Assembly: GCF_022539505.1 (NCBI RefSeq)
Contig: NC_061512.1
Location: 151,697,962 to 151,761,961, forward strand
Direction: 5' to 3'
Length of the DNA: 64,000 nucleotides
Source: Lolium rigidum
Taxonomy: Eukaryota; Streptophyta; Magnoliopsida; Poales; Poaceae
Positions 22,363-33,545 of the stretch are shown piece after piece. A model generated the notes under the pieces. The model saw only the letters and a list, made by a program, of their open reading frames with translations, did not search any database and had not been told where the DNA came from. Within the stretch, counting starts at the first letter, position 1. Every line of letters starts with the position of its first letter. The translations under genes and the position numbers were made by a program.

Positions 22363-24083
22363 TGATGTCTACGGGTGCTTCTATTCTTGTAGACAGTGTT
22401 GGGCCTCCAAGAGCAGAGGTTTGTAGAACAGCAGCAAGTTTCCCTTAAGTGGATCACCCAAGGTTTATCGAACTCAGGGAGGAAGAGGTCAAAGATGTCC
22501 CTCTCATGCAACCCTGCAACCACAAAGCAAGAAGTCTCTTGTGTCCCCAACACACCTAATAGGTGCACTAGTTCGGCGAAGAGATAGTGAAATACAGGTG
22601 GTATGAATAAATATAAGCAGTAGCAACGGCACCGGAAAAGTGCTTTGCCCGGGACTGGTGTGTGGTTGATGGTGGTAATATTGCGGACGATAGAGATGCG
22701 GTAAAACGAGTAAACAAGCGATGATAGCAGTATTTAGGAACAAGGCCTAGGGATCATACTTTCACTAGTGGACACTCTCAACTTTGATCACATAACAGAA
22801 TAAATAAATAGATGCTAGACTCTACACTTTCTTGTTGGATGATGAACACCACTAACTGTGTAGGATTACACGAACCCTCAATGCCGGAGTTAACAAGCTC
22901 CACAATATTCAATGTTCATATTTAAATAACCTTAGAGTGCATAACGGATCAACATAACCAAACCAAGTACTAACATAGCATGCACACTGTCACCTTCACA
23001 CTACGAAAGGAGGAATAGATCACATCAATACTATCATAGCAATAGTTAACTTCATAATCTTCAAGAGATCACAATCATAGCCTACGCCAAGTACTACACG
23101 ATGCACACACTGTCACCATTACACCATGCAGGAGGAATAAACTACTTTAATAACATCACTAGAGTAGCACACATATATATTGTGATACAAAACACATTGC
23201 AATCATAAAGAGATATAAATAAGCACTTCACTATGCCATTCATAACGGTGAATAAGTATTCAGTGAAATATAGCCTAAGAGACCCACACGGTGCACACAC
23301 TCGTCACCTTTACACACGTGGGACAAGGAGTCTCCGGAGATCACATAAGTAAAACCCACTTGACTAGCATAATGACATCTAGATTACAAGCATCATCATA
23401 TGAATCTCAATCATGTAAGGCAGCTCATGAGATTATTGTATTGAAGTACATAGGAGAGAGATTAACCACATAGCTACCGGTACAGCCCCGAGCCTCGATG
23501 GAGAACTACTCCCTCCTCATGGGAGACGAGCAGCGGTGATGAAGATGGCGGTGGTGTCGATGGAGGAGCCTTCCGGGGGCTTCCCCGTCCGGCGGCGTGC
23601 CGGAACGGAGACTCCTGTCCCCCGGATCTTGGCTTCGCGATGGCGGCGGCTGCGGAAGGTTTTCTCTGGTTTCGTCGAACGTAATAGGGTTTTCGCGACG
23701 GAGACCTTAAGTAGGCGGAAGGGCAGCCTCGGAGGGGTCCTGGTGGGACCACACACTAGGCCGGCGCCGCCAGGGCTTGGGCCACGCCGCCCTCTCTGTG
23801 TCCCCACCTCGTGGCCCCACTTCGTTTCCCCTTCGGACTTCCGGAAGCTTCGTGGAAAAATAGGACCACGGGCGTTGATTTCGTCCAATTCCGAAAATAT
23901 TTCCTTACTAGGATTTCGGAACCAAAAACAGCGAGAAAACGAGAGCCGGCACTTCGGCATCTCGTCAATAGGTTAGTTCCGGAAAACGCATAATAATGAC
24001 ATATAATGTGTATAAAACATGTGAGTATCATCAATAATGTGGCATGGAACATAAGAAATTATCGATACGTCGGAGACGTATCG
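22363..24083 (-). repeat. 3' LTR of C
   Basis: 1721 bp, nearly the same as 27480-29195. Differences include CTG/CTCG-type indels such as 23527-23530 (CGAG) against 28644-28646 (CAG). The inner terminal base is G instead of A. Confidence 0.88.
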
Positions 24084-26524
24084 GCATCCCCAAGCTTAGT
24101 TCTCGCTCGTCCCGAGCGAGTAAACGATAACAAAGATAATTTCTGGAGTGACATGCCATCATAACCTTGATCATACTATTGTAAGCATATGTAATGAATG
24201 CAGCGATCAAAACAATGGTAATGACATGAGTAAACAAATGAATCATCAAGCAAATACTTTTCATTAATAGTACTTTCAAGACAAGCATCAATAAGTCTTG
24301 CATAAGAGTTAACTCATAAAGCAATAAATTCATAGTAAAGGCATTGAAGCAACACAATGGAAGATTAAGTTTCAGCGGTTGCTTTCAACTTATAACATGT
24401 ATATCTCATGGATATTGTCAATGTAAAGTAATATAACAAGTGCAATATGCAAGTATGTAGGAATCAATGCACAGTTCACACAAGTGTTTGCTTCTTGAGG
24501 TGGAGAGAGATAGGTGAACTGACTCAACATAAAAGTAAAAGAATGGCCCTTCGCAGAGGGAAGCATTGATTGCTATATTTGTGCTAGAGCTTTGGTTTTG
24601 AAAACATAAAGAGAGCATAAAAGTAAAATTTTGAGAGGTGTTTGTTGTTGTCAACGAATGGTAGTGGGCACTCTAACCCCCTTGCCAGACAAACCTTTAA
24701 AGAGCGGCTCCCATGAAGGACGTTATCTCTACCAGCAAGGTAGATCATCCCTCTTCTCTTTTGTTTACACATGTATTTTAGTTTCATTATTGATGACACT
24801 CCTCCCAACCTTTTGCTTACACAAGCCATGGCTAACCGAATCCTCGGGTGCCTTCCAACATTCACATACCATGAAGGAGTGTCTATTTGCAAAATTAAGT
24901 TCCTTACTGATGAATCAGAGCAAAACATGTGAAGAGAATTATTAATGAAGGTTGATTAATTGAGGGCTGGGAACCCCGCGCCAGCTCTTTTTGCAAAATT
25001 ATTGGATAAGCGGATGAAGCCACTAGTCCATTGGTGAAAGTTGCCCAACAAGAATGAAAGATAAACACCACATACTTCCTCATGAGCTATAAACATTGAC
25101 ACAAATCAGAGGTGATAAATTTTGAATTATTTAAAGGTAGCACTCAAGCAATTTACTTTGGAATGGTGGAGAAATACCATGTAGTAGGTAGTTATGGTGG
25201 ACACAAATGGCATAGTGGTTGGCTCAAGGATTTTGGATGCATGAGAAGTATTCCCTCTCGATACAAGGTTTAGGCTAGCAAGGTTATTTGAAACAAACAC
25301 AAGGATGAACCGGTGCATCAAAACTCACATAAAAGACATATTGTAAACATTATAAGACTCTACACCGTCTTCCTTGTTGTTCAAAACTCAATACTAGAAA
25401 TTATCTAGACTTTAGAGAGACCAATTATGCAAATCAAATTTTAGCAAGCTCTATGTATTTCTTCATTAATAGGTGCAAAGTATATGATGCAAGAGCTTAA
25501 ACATGAGCACAACAATTGCCAAGTATCAAATTATTCAAGACATTTTAGAATTACTACATGTAGCATTTCCCGATTCCAACCATATAACAATTAACGAAGC
25601 AGTTTCAACCTTCGCCATGAACATTAAAAGCTAAGAACACATGTGTTCATATGAACCAGCGGAGCGTGTCTCTCTCCCACACAAGCATTTATTCAAACAA
25701 AAACAAAAACAAAAGCACACAGACGCTCCAAGTAAAGTACATAAGATGTGACCGAATAAAAATATAGTTTCAAGAGAAGAAACCTGATAGTTTGTCGATG
25801 AAGAAGGGGATGCCTTGGGCATCCCAAGCTTAGATGCTTGAGTCTTCTTGAAATATGCAGGGGTGAACCACCGGGGCATCCCCAAGCTTAGAGCTTTCAA
25901 TCTTCTTGATCACATTGTATCATCCTCCTCTCTTGACCCTTGAAAACTTCCTCCACACCAAACTTAAAACAAACTCATTAGAGGGTTAGTGCATAATTAA
26001 AAATTCACATGTTCAGAGGTGACACAATCATTCTTAACACTTCTGGACATTGCCCAAAGCTACTGGAAGGTAATGGAACAAAGAAATCCATCCAACACAG
26101 CGAAAGAGGCAATGCGAAATAAAAGGCAGAATCTGTCAAAACAGAACAGTCCGTAAAGACGAATTTTATTGAGGCACCAGACTTGCTCAAATGAAAATGC
26201 TCAAATTGAATGAAAGTTGCGTACATATCTGAGGATCACTCACGTAAATTGGCATAATTTTCTGAGTTACCTACGGAGAATTAGGCCCAGATTCGTGACA
26301 GCAAGAAATCTGTTTCTGCGCAGTAATCCAAATCTAGTATTCACTTTACTATCAAAGACTTTACTTGGCACAACAAGGCACAAAACTAAGATAAGGAGAG
26401 GTTGCTACAGTAGTAACAACTTTTAAGACTCAAATATAAAACAAAGTTACTGTAGCAAAATAAACACATTGGTTATCTCCCAAGAAGTTCTTTCTTTATA
26501 GCCATTAAGATGGGCTCAGCAGTT
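24084..26524 (-). other. C 3' untranslated region
   Basis: Collinear with the 3' untranslated DNA of D, E1, E2 and X from the polypurine tract (24084-24098) onward, although the coding part is unrelated. It carries the hairpin at 24102-24120 and the paired AAGCTT..GATGCC motifs near 25807-25895. About 400 bp corresponding to 29980-30660 of D is replaced by other sequence around 24600-25080. Confidence 0.8.
24102..24120 (-). other. PPT-adjacent hairpin (C)
   Basis: CTCGCTCG, loop TCC, CGAGCGAG: a perfect inverted repeat next to the polypurine tract. It equals the E1 stem (CTGCTCG/CGAGCAG) with an extra base in each arm, the CTG/CTCG difference seen elsewhere in this window. Confidence 0.6.
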
Positions 26525-27247
26525 TTAATGATGCACTCGCAAGAAATAGTAGTTCAAGCAAAAGAGAGCATCAAGAAGCAAATTCAAAACAAATTTAAGC
26601 CTAACATGCTTCCTATGCATAGGAAACTTGTAAATAAACAAATTCATGAAGCATAATGCAACAAGCATAGAATGATAAAACAAGTGCAGCTTCAAGATTT
26701 TCAGCAAAAAGAGAGGTGTTTTAGTAACATGAAAATTTCTACAACCATATTTTCCTCTCTCATAATAATATCCAGTAGCATCATGAGCAAACTCAACAAT
26801 ATAACTATCAAATGAAACATTCTTATCATGAGTCTCATGCATAAAATTATTACTACTCCCAACATAAGCATAGTCATTCTTATTAATTGTAGTGGGAGCA
26901 AATTCAACAAAGTAGCTATCATTATTATTCTCATCATCAAATATAGGAGGCATAATGTAATCATAATTAAATTTACTCTCCATAGTAGGTGGCACCAAAA
27001 TACCACTATCATTATAATCATCATATATAGGAGGCAAAGTATCATCAAAGAAAATTTTCTCCTCAATGCTTGGGGGACTAAAAAGATCATGAAAGCCAGC
27101 ATCCCCAAGCTTAGAACTTTCTATATCATTATCAACAATGGTGTTCAAAGTGTTCATACTAATATGTTCCATGGGTTTTTTAATTTTCACATCAAACCAT
27201 CCATGTCTTAAATCAGGAAATAGAATAAGAAGCTCATTGTTGTCCAT
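26525..27247 (-). CDS. Acidic 240-aa retrotransposon protein, unrecognised (C)
   Basis: Intact from the ATG at 27245-27247. The first part is polar and acidic; residues 1-30 include LFPDLRHGWFDVKI. It has two pairs of internal repeats: DDTLPPIYDD near residue 68 and YIMPPIFDD near 96, then DSYFVEFAPTT near 109 and DSYIVEFAHDAT near 147. The C-terminal 70 residues are basic and hydrophobic (FLLKILKLHLFYHSML, then FVLNLLLDALFCLNYYFL), possibly membrane-seeking. No gag, protease or polymerase motif. I recall similar ORFs in grass Gypsy-derived elements but know no function. It lies between a triplicated primer-site region and the common 3' untranslated DNA, the slot that gag-protease or the 214-aa protein has in relatives. 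Confidence 0.65.
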   Translation of the reverse strand: MDNNELLILFPDLRHGWFDVKIKKPMEHISMNTLNTIVDNDIESSKLGDAGFHDLFSPPSIEEKIFFDDTLPPIYDDYNDSGILVPPTMESKFNYDYIMPPIFDDENNNDSYFVEFAPTTINKNDYAYVGSSNNFMHETHDKNVSFDSYIVEFAHDATGYYYERGKYGCRNFHVTKTPLFLLKILKLHLFYHSMLVALCFMNLFIYKFPMHRKHVRLKFVLNLLLDALFCLNYYFLRVHH

Positions 27248-27328
27248 TATGCCAAACTAGTGTAAACAAGAAACAAAAAGATGCAATTGCAGGATCTAAA
27301 GGAAATAGCTTCGAGCACTCACACAATA

Positions 27329-27469
27329 GCGCCAGAAAAGTACTTTTACCTGGGACCGGAGTATGAGAGCCTTTTACCTTTCCTCCCCGGCAACGGTGCC
27401 AGAAAAGTGCTTGTTGCCGGGGTCCGGTGTGTGAGTGCCGTTTACCTTTCCTCCCCGGCAACGGCGCCA
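27329..27469 (-). repeat. Tandemly repeated primer-site region (C)
   Basis: A unit of about 68 bp is repeated. Primer-site copies are at 27452-27469 (perfect tRNA-Asp complement), 27384-27401 (one change, GGTGCC) and a partial one at 27329-27335 followed by the same CCAGAAAAG context. Only the copy next to the LTR is in the standard place. Confidence 0.85.
27452..27469 (-). other. Primer binding site, tRNA-Asp (C)
   Basis: The plus strand reads TCCCCGGCAACGGCGCCA, ten bases from the LTR at 27480. It is a perfect match to the plant tRNA-Asp 3' end. Confidence 0.9.
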
Positions 27470-27479
27470 GAAAAGTGCT

Positions 27480-29195
27480 TGATGTCTACGGGTGCTTCTA
27501 TTCTTGTAGACAGTGTTGGGCCTCCAAGAGCAGAGGTTTGTAGAACAGCAGCAAGTTTCCCTTAAGTGGATCACCCAAGGTTTATCGAACTCAGGGAGGA
27601 AGAGGTCAAAGATATACCTCTCATGCAACCCTGCAACCACAAAGAAAGAAGTCTCTTGTGTCCCCAACACACCTAATAGGTGCACTAGTTCGGCGAAGAG
27701 ATAGTGAAATACAGGTGGTATGAATAAATATAAGCAGTATCAACGGCACCAGAAAAGTGCTTTGCCCAGGACTGGTGTGTGGTTGATGGTGGTAATATTG
27801 CGGACAATAGAGATGCAGTAAAACAGTAAACAAGCAGTGATAGCAGTATTTAGGAACAAGGCCTAGGGATCATACTTTCACTAGTGGACACTCTCAACTT
27901 TGATCACATAACAGAATAAATAAATAGATGCTAGACTCTACACTCTCTTGTTGGATGATGAACACCACTAACTGTGTAGGATTACACGAACCCTCAATGC
28001 CGGAGTTAACAAGCTCCACAATATTCAATGTTCATATTTAAATAACCTTAGAGTGCATAACAGATCAACATAACCAAACCAAGTACTAACATAGCATGCA
28101 CACTTGTCACCTTCACACTACGAAAGGAGGAATAGATCACATCAATACTATCATAGCAATAGTTAACTTCATAATCTTCAAGAGATCACAATCATAGCCT
28201 ACGCCAAGTACTACACGATGCACACACTTGTCACCATTACACCATGCAGGAGGAATAAACTACTTTAATAACATCACTAGAGTAGCACACAGATATATTG
28301 TGATACAAAACACATTGCAATCATAAAGAGATATAAATAAGCACTTCACTATGCCATTCATAACAGTGAATAAGTATTCTGTGAAATATAGCCTAAGAGA
28401 CCCACACGGTGCACACACTATCACCTTTACACACGTGGGACAAGGAGTCTCCGGAGATCACATTAGTAAAACCCACTTAACTAGCATAATGACATCTAGA
28501 TTACAAGCATCATCATATGAATCTCAATCATGTAAGGCAGCTCATGAGATTATTGTATTGAAGTACATAGGAGAGAGATTAACCACATAGCTACCGGTAC
28601 AGCCCCGAGCCTCGATGGAGAACTACTCCCTCCTCATGGGAGACAGCAGCGGTGATGAAGATGGCGGTGGTGTCGATGGAGGAGCCTTCCGGGGCACTTC
28701 CCCGTCCGGCGGCGTGCCGGAACGGAGACTCTGTCCCCCGGATCTTGGCTTCGCGATGGCGGCGGCTCCGGAAGGTTTTCTCTGGTTTCGTCGAACGTAA
28801 TAGGGTTTTCGCGACGGAGACCTTAAGTAGGCGGAAGGGCAGCCTCGGAGGGGTCCTGGTGGGACCACACACTAGGACGGCGCGGCCGGGGCTTGGGCCG
28901 CGCCGCCCTCCGTGTCCCCACCTCGTGGCCCCACTTCGTTTCCCCTTCGGACTTCCGGAAGCTTCATGGAAAAATAGGACCCGGGCGTTGATTTCGTCCA
29001 ATTCCGAGAATATTTCCTTACTAGGATTTCCGGAACCAAAAACAGCGAAAACAGAAGCCGGCACTTCGGCATCTCGTCAATAGGTTAGTTCAGGAAAACG
29101 CATAATAATGACATATAATGTGTATAAAACATGTGAGTATCATCAATAATGTGGCATGGAACATAAGAAATTATCGATACGTCGGAGACGTATCA
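27480..29195 (-). repeat. 5' LTR of C
   Basis: 1716 bp. On the minus strand it starts TGATACGTCTCCGACGTATC. The last third resembles type A LTRs. The outer-half sequence (27480-28560) is particular to C. Confidence 0.9.
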
Positions 29196-29200
29196 ACGGG

Positions 29201-29538
29201 GGCCCCACACCATAGGCTGGCGCGGGCCCCTCCTTGGCCGCGCCGCCCTATGGTTAGGGCGCCTCGTGGCCCCACTTCGTATCCTCTTCGGTCTTCTGGA
29301 AGCTCCGTGGAAAAATAAGACCCTGGGCGTTCGTTTCGTCCAATTCCGAGAATATTTCCTGTGTAGGATTTCTGAAACCAAAAACAGCAGAAAACAGGAA
29401 CGGGCGCTTCGGCATCTTGTTAATAGGTTAGTGCCGGAAAATGCATATAAATGATCTAAAGTGTGTATAAAACATGTGAGTATTGTCATAAAACTAGCAT
29501 GGAACATAAGAAATTATAGATACGTTTGAGACGTATCA
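29201..29538 (-). repeat. 3' LTR of D, proximal part
   Basis: 338 bp holding the LTR start (minus strand TGATACGTCTCAAACG). It matches 46581-46919. Confidence 0.9.
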
Positions 29539-32160
29539 AGCATCTCCAAGCTTAGTTCCTACTCGCCCTCGAGTAGGTAAACGATAACAAGGATAATTTC
29601 TGAAGTGACATGCTATCATAATCTTGATCAATACTATTGTAAAGCATATGAGATGAATGAAGTGATTCGAAGCAATGGTAAAGATAATGACTAAACAACT
29701 GAATCATATATCAAATACTTTTCATGAATAGTACTTTCAAGACAAGCATCAATAAGTCTTGCATAGGAGTTAACTCATAAAGCAATAAATTCTTAGTAGA
29801 AAGTTTTGAAGCAACACAAAGGAAGATATAAGTTTCAGCGGTTGCTTTCAACTTCAACATGTATATCTCATTGATAATTATCAACACAAAGTAATATGAT
29901 GAATGCAAATAAGCAAGTATGTAGGAATCAACGCACACAGTTGACACAAGTGTTTGCTTCTAAGATAGAAGGAAGTAGGTAAACTGACTCAACATAAAGT
30001 AAAAGAATGGCCCTTCGAAGAGGGAAGCATGGATTACTATTTTTGTGCTAGAGCTTTTATTTTGAAAACATAGAAACAATTTTGTCAACGGTAGTAATAA
30101 TTCATATGTGTTATGCATAAGACATCCTATAAGTTGCAAGCCTCATGCAGAGAATACCAATAGTGCTCGCACCTTGTCCTAATTAGCTTGGATTTACATG
30201 GATTATCATTGCATAACATATGTTTCAACCAAGTGACACAAAGGGGTACCTCTATGCTACCTGTACAAAGGTCCAAGGAGATAGATCGCATTTGATTTCT
30301 CGTTTTTGATAGATCTCAACTAAGGACATCCATACCGGGACAACATAGAAAACGGATAATGGACTCCTCTTTAATGCATAAGCATTCAACAACAGATAAT
30401 ATTCTCATAAGAGATTGAGGATTAATGTCCAAACTGAAACTTCCACCATGATTCATGGCTTTAGTTAGCGGCCCAATGTTCTTCTCTAATAATATGCATA
30501 CTCAAACCATTTGATCATGATAAATCTACCTTACTTCAGACAAGACGAACATGCATAGCAACTCACATGATATTCAACAAAGGTGTAATAGTTGATGGCG
30601 TCCCTAGAAACATGGTTACCGCTCAACAAGCAACTTATTAGAAATAAGATACATAAACTACATATTCTTTACCATAATAGTTTTAAGGCTATTTTCCCAT
30701 GAGCTATATATTGCAAAGACAAGGAATGAAATTTTAAAGGTAGCACTCAAGCAATTTACTTTGGAATGGCAGAGAAATACCACATAGTAGGTAGGTATGG
30801 TGGACACAAATGGCATAGGTTTTGGCTCAAGGTTTTGGATGCACGAGAAGTATTCCCTCTCAGTACAAGGCTTTGGCTAGCAAGGTTGTTTGAAGCAAAC
30901 ACAAGTATGAACCGGTACAGCAAAACTTACATAAGAACATATTGCAAGCATTATAAGACTCTAAACTGTCTTCCTTGTTGTTCAAACACTTCACCAGAAA
31001 ATATCTAGACTTTAGAGAGACCAATCATGCAAACCAAATTTCAGCAAGCTCTATGGTAGTTCTTCATTAATAGGTGCAAAGTACATGATGCAAGAGCTCA
31101 AACGTGATCTATTTGAGCACAACAATTGCCAAGTATCAAATTATTCAAGACAATATACCAATTACCACATGAAGCATTTTCTGTTGCCAACCAAATAATA
31201 ATGAACGAAGCAGTTTTCAACCTTCACCATGAACATTAAAAGTAACGCTAAGAACACCAGTGTTCATATGAACGAGCGGAGCGTGTCTCTCTCCCACACA
31301 AGGAATGCTAGGATCCGATTTTATTCAAACACAAACAAAAACAAAAACATACAGACGCTCCAAGTAAAGCACATAAGATGTGACGGAATAAAAATATAGT
31401 TTCACTAGAGGTGACCCGATAAGTTGTCGATGAAGAAGGGGATGCCTTGGGCATCCCCAAGCTTAGATGCTTGAGTCTTCTTGAAATATGCAGGGATGAA
31501 CCACGGGGGCATCCCCAAGCTTAGACTTTTCACTCTTCTTGATCATATTATATCATCCTCCTCTCTTGATCCTTGAAAACTTCCTCCACACCAAACTCAA
31601 AACAAACTCATTAGAGGGTTAGTGCATAATCAAAAATTCACATATTCAGAGCTGACACAATCATTCTTAACACTTCTGGACATTGCCCAAAAGCTACTGA
31701 AAGTTAATGGAACAAAGAAATCCATTCAACATAGCAAAAGAGGCAATGCGAAATAAAAAGGCAGAATCTGTCAAAACAGAACAGTCCGTAAAGACGAATT
31801 TTTTAGAGGCAATTAACTTGCTCAGATGAAAAAGCTCACATTGAATGAAAGTTGCGTACATATCTGAGGAACACACACGAAAATTGGCAGATTTTTCTGA
31901 GTTACCTACAGAGAGGCCTACTCAAATTCGTGACAGCAAGAAATCTGTTTCTGCGCAATAATCCAAATCTAGTATCAACCTTACTATCAAAGACTTTACT
32001 TGGCACAACAATGCAATAAAATAAAGATAAGGAGAGGTTGCTACAGTAGTAACAACTTCCAAGACTCAAATATAAAACAAAAGTGCAGAAGTAAAATAAT
32101 GGGTTGTCTCCCATAAGCGCTTTTCTTTAACGCCTTTCAGCTAGGTGCAGAAAGTGTGAG
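29539..32160 (-). other. D 3' untranslated region
   Basis: No gene. It contains the polypurine tract next to the LTR, a hairpin at 29558-29577 (CCTACTCG, loop CCCT, CGAGTAGG), paired AAGCTTGGGGATGCC motifs near 31438-31530 and the post-stop block 32100-32160. It is collinear with X 46925-48766 reversed. Confidence 0.85.
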
Positions 32161-33545
32161 TCAAGTATTATCGAGAGATGAAGCATCAACATCATAATTT
32201 GTTCTAATAATAGAATCAAAGGTAACTTCATTCTCTTTCTAGGGAAGTGTTCCATACCTTTCTTAAGAGGAAATTGATACTTAATATTCCCTTCCTTCAT
32301 ATCAATAATAGCACCAACAGTTCGAAGAAAAGGTCTTCCCAAAATAATGGGACAAGATGCATTGCATTCAATATCCAAGACAACAAAATCAACAGGGACA
32401 AGGTTATTGTTAACCGTAATGCGAACATTATCAATCCTCCCCAAAGGTTTCTTTGTAGAATTATCAGCGAGATTAACATCCAAATAAAAAAATTTCAATG
32501 GTGGCAAGTCAAGCATATTATAGAGTTTCTTAGGCATAACAAAAATATTTGCACCAAGATCACATAAAGCAGTACAATCAAAATCATTGACCTTCATCTT
32601 AATGATGGTCTCCCAACCATCTTCCAACTTCCTAGAAATAGAAGTTTCAAGTTTTAATTTCTCTTCTCTAGCTTTTATGAGAGCATTTGTAATATGTTTT
32701 GTAAAGGCCAAATTTATAGCACTAGCATTAGGACTTCTAGCAAGTTTTTGTAAGAACTTAATAACTTCAGAGATATGACAATCATCAAAATCTGAAACAT
32801 TATGATCTACAGCAATGGGATCATTGTCCCCAATATTTTGAAAAATTTCAGCAGTTTTATCACAAACAGTTTCAGCAGTTTAGCAGTTTCAGGCAGTTTT
32901 GCACGCTTTGCATTAGGAGTAGAAACATTGCCAACACCAATTATTTTACCATTGATAGTAGGAGGTTTAGCAACATGTGAAGCATCAACATTACTAGTGG
33001 TGGTAATAGTCCAAACTTTAGCTACATTATTCTCTTTAGCAAATTTTTCTTCTCTTTCCCACCTAGCATGCAATTCAGCCATCAATCTAATATTTTCATT
33101 AATTCGAACTTGGATAGCGTTTGCTGTAGCAAATGACTTAATATATTTAGTTTCCTTAGGCATAACTTTCAATTTTAAAAGATCAACATCAACAGCAAGA
33201 CTATCAACCTTAGAAGCAAGAACATCAATTTTACCAAGCTTTTCTTCAACAAATTTGTTAAAAGCAGTTTGTGTACTAATAAATTCTTTAAGCATGGCTT
33301 CAAGACCAGGGGTTACACTCCTATTATTGTTGTAAGAATTACCATAAGAATTACCATAACCATTACTATTGTTAGAAGGATATGGCCTATAGTTGTTACC
33401 AGAATTATTCCTATAAGCATTGTTGTTGAAATTATTTTTTTTAATGAAGTTCACATCAACATGCTCTTCTTGAGCAACCAATGAAGCTAAAGGAACATTA
33501 TTAGGATCAACATTAGATCTACCATTAAAAAGCATGGACATAATA
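32161..33545 (-). pseudogene. gag-pro: gag C-terminal part and protease of D, frameshifted
   Basis: This continues gag on the far side of G. In order: an Asn/Tyr/Gly-rich stretch, a heptad-like segment (EEKLGKIDVLASKVDSL), a linker, then a retropepsin-like domain with LCDLGA as the catalytic motif and ILGRPFLRTVGA. Retropepsins usually have DSG or DTG; DLGA is the form I recall from Athila-type elements. Two frame breaks relative to E2: a missing A near 32883 (gag frame runs off to 32807) and a missing base near 32220 (last residues altered, stop moved to 32127). No CCHC knuckle, no polymerase or integrase. Both breaks are small indels and could be sequencing errors. Confidence 0.8.

Larger units (their letters stand above)
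22363..29195 (-). mobile_element. C: LTR retrotransposon with acidic 240-aa ORF
   Basis: Minus strand: 5' LTR 27480-29195, primer site 27452-27469, ORF 26525-27247, 3' untranslated DNA, 3' LTR 22363-24083. The TSD is ACGGG at 29196-29200 and ATGGG at 22358-22362. The empty site is readable in D's other LTR near 46575 (CACGGGGGCCCC), so the T is a later change. The two LTRs are very similar, so C is a young insertion. No gag or pol. Confidence 0.9.
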
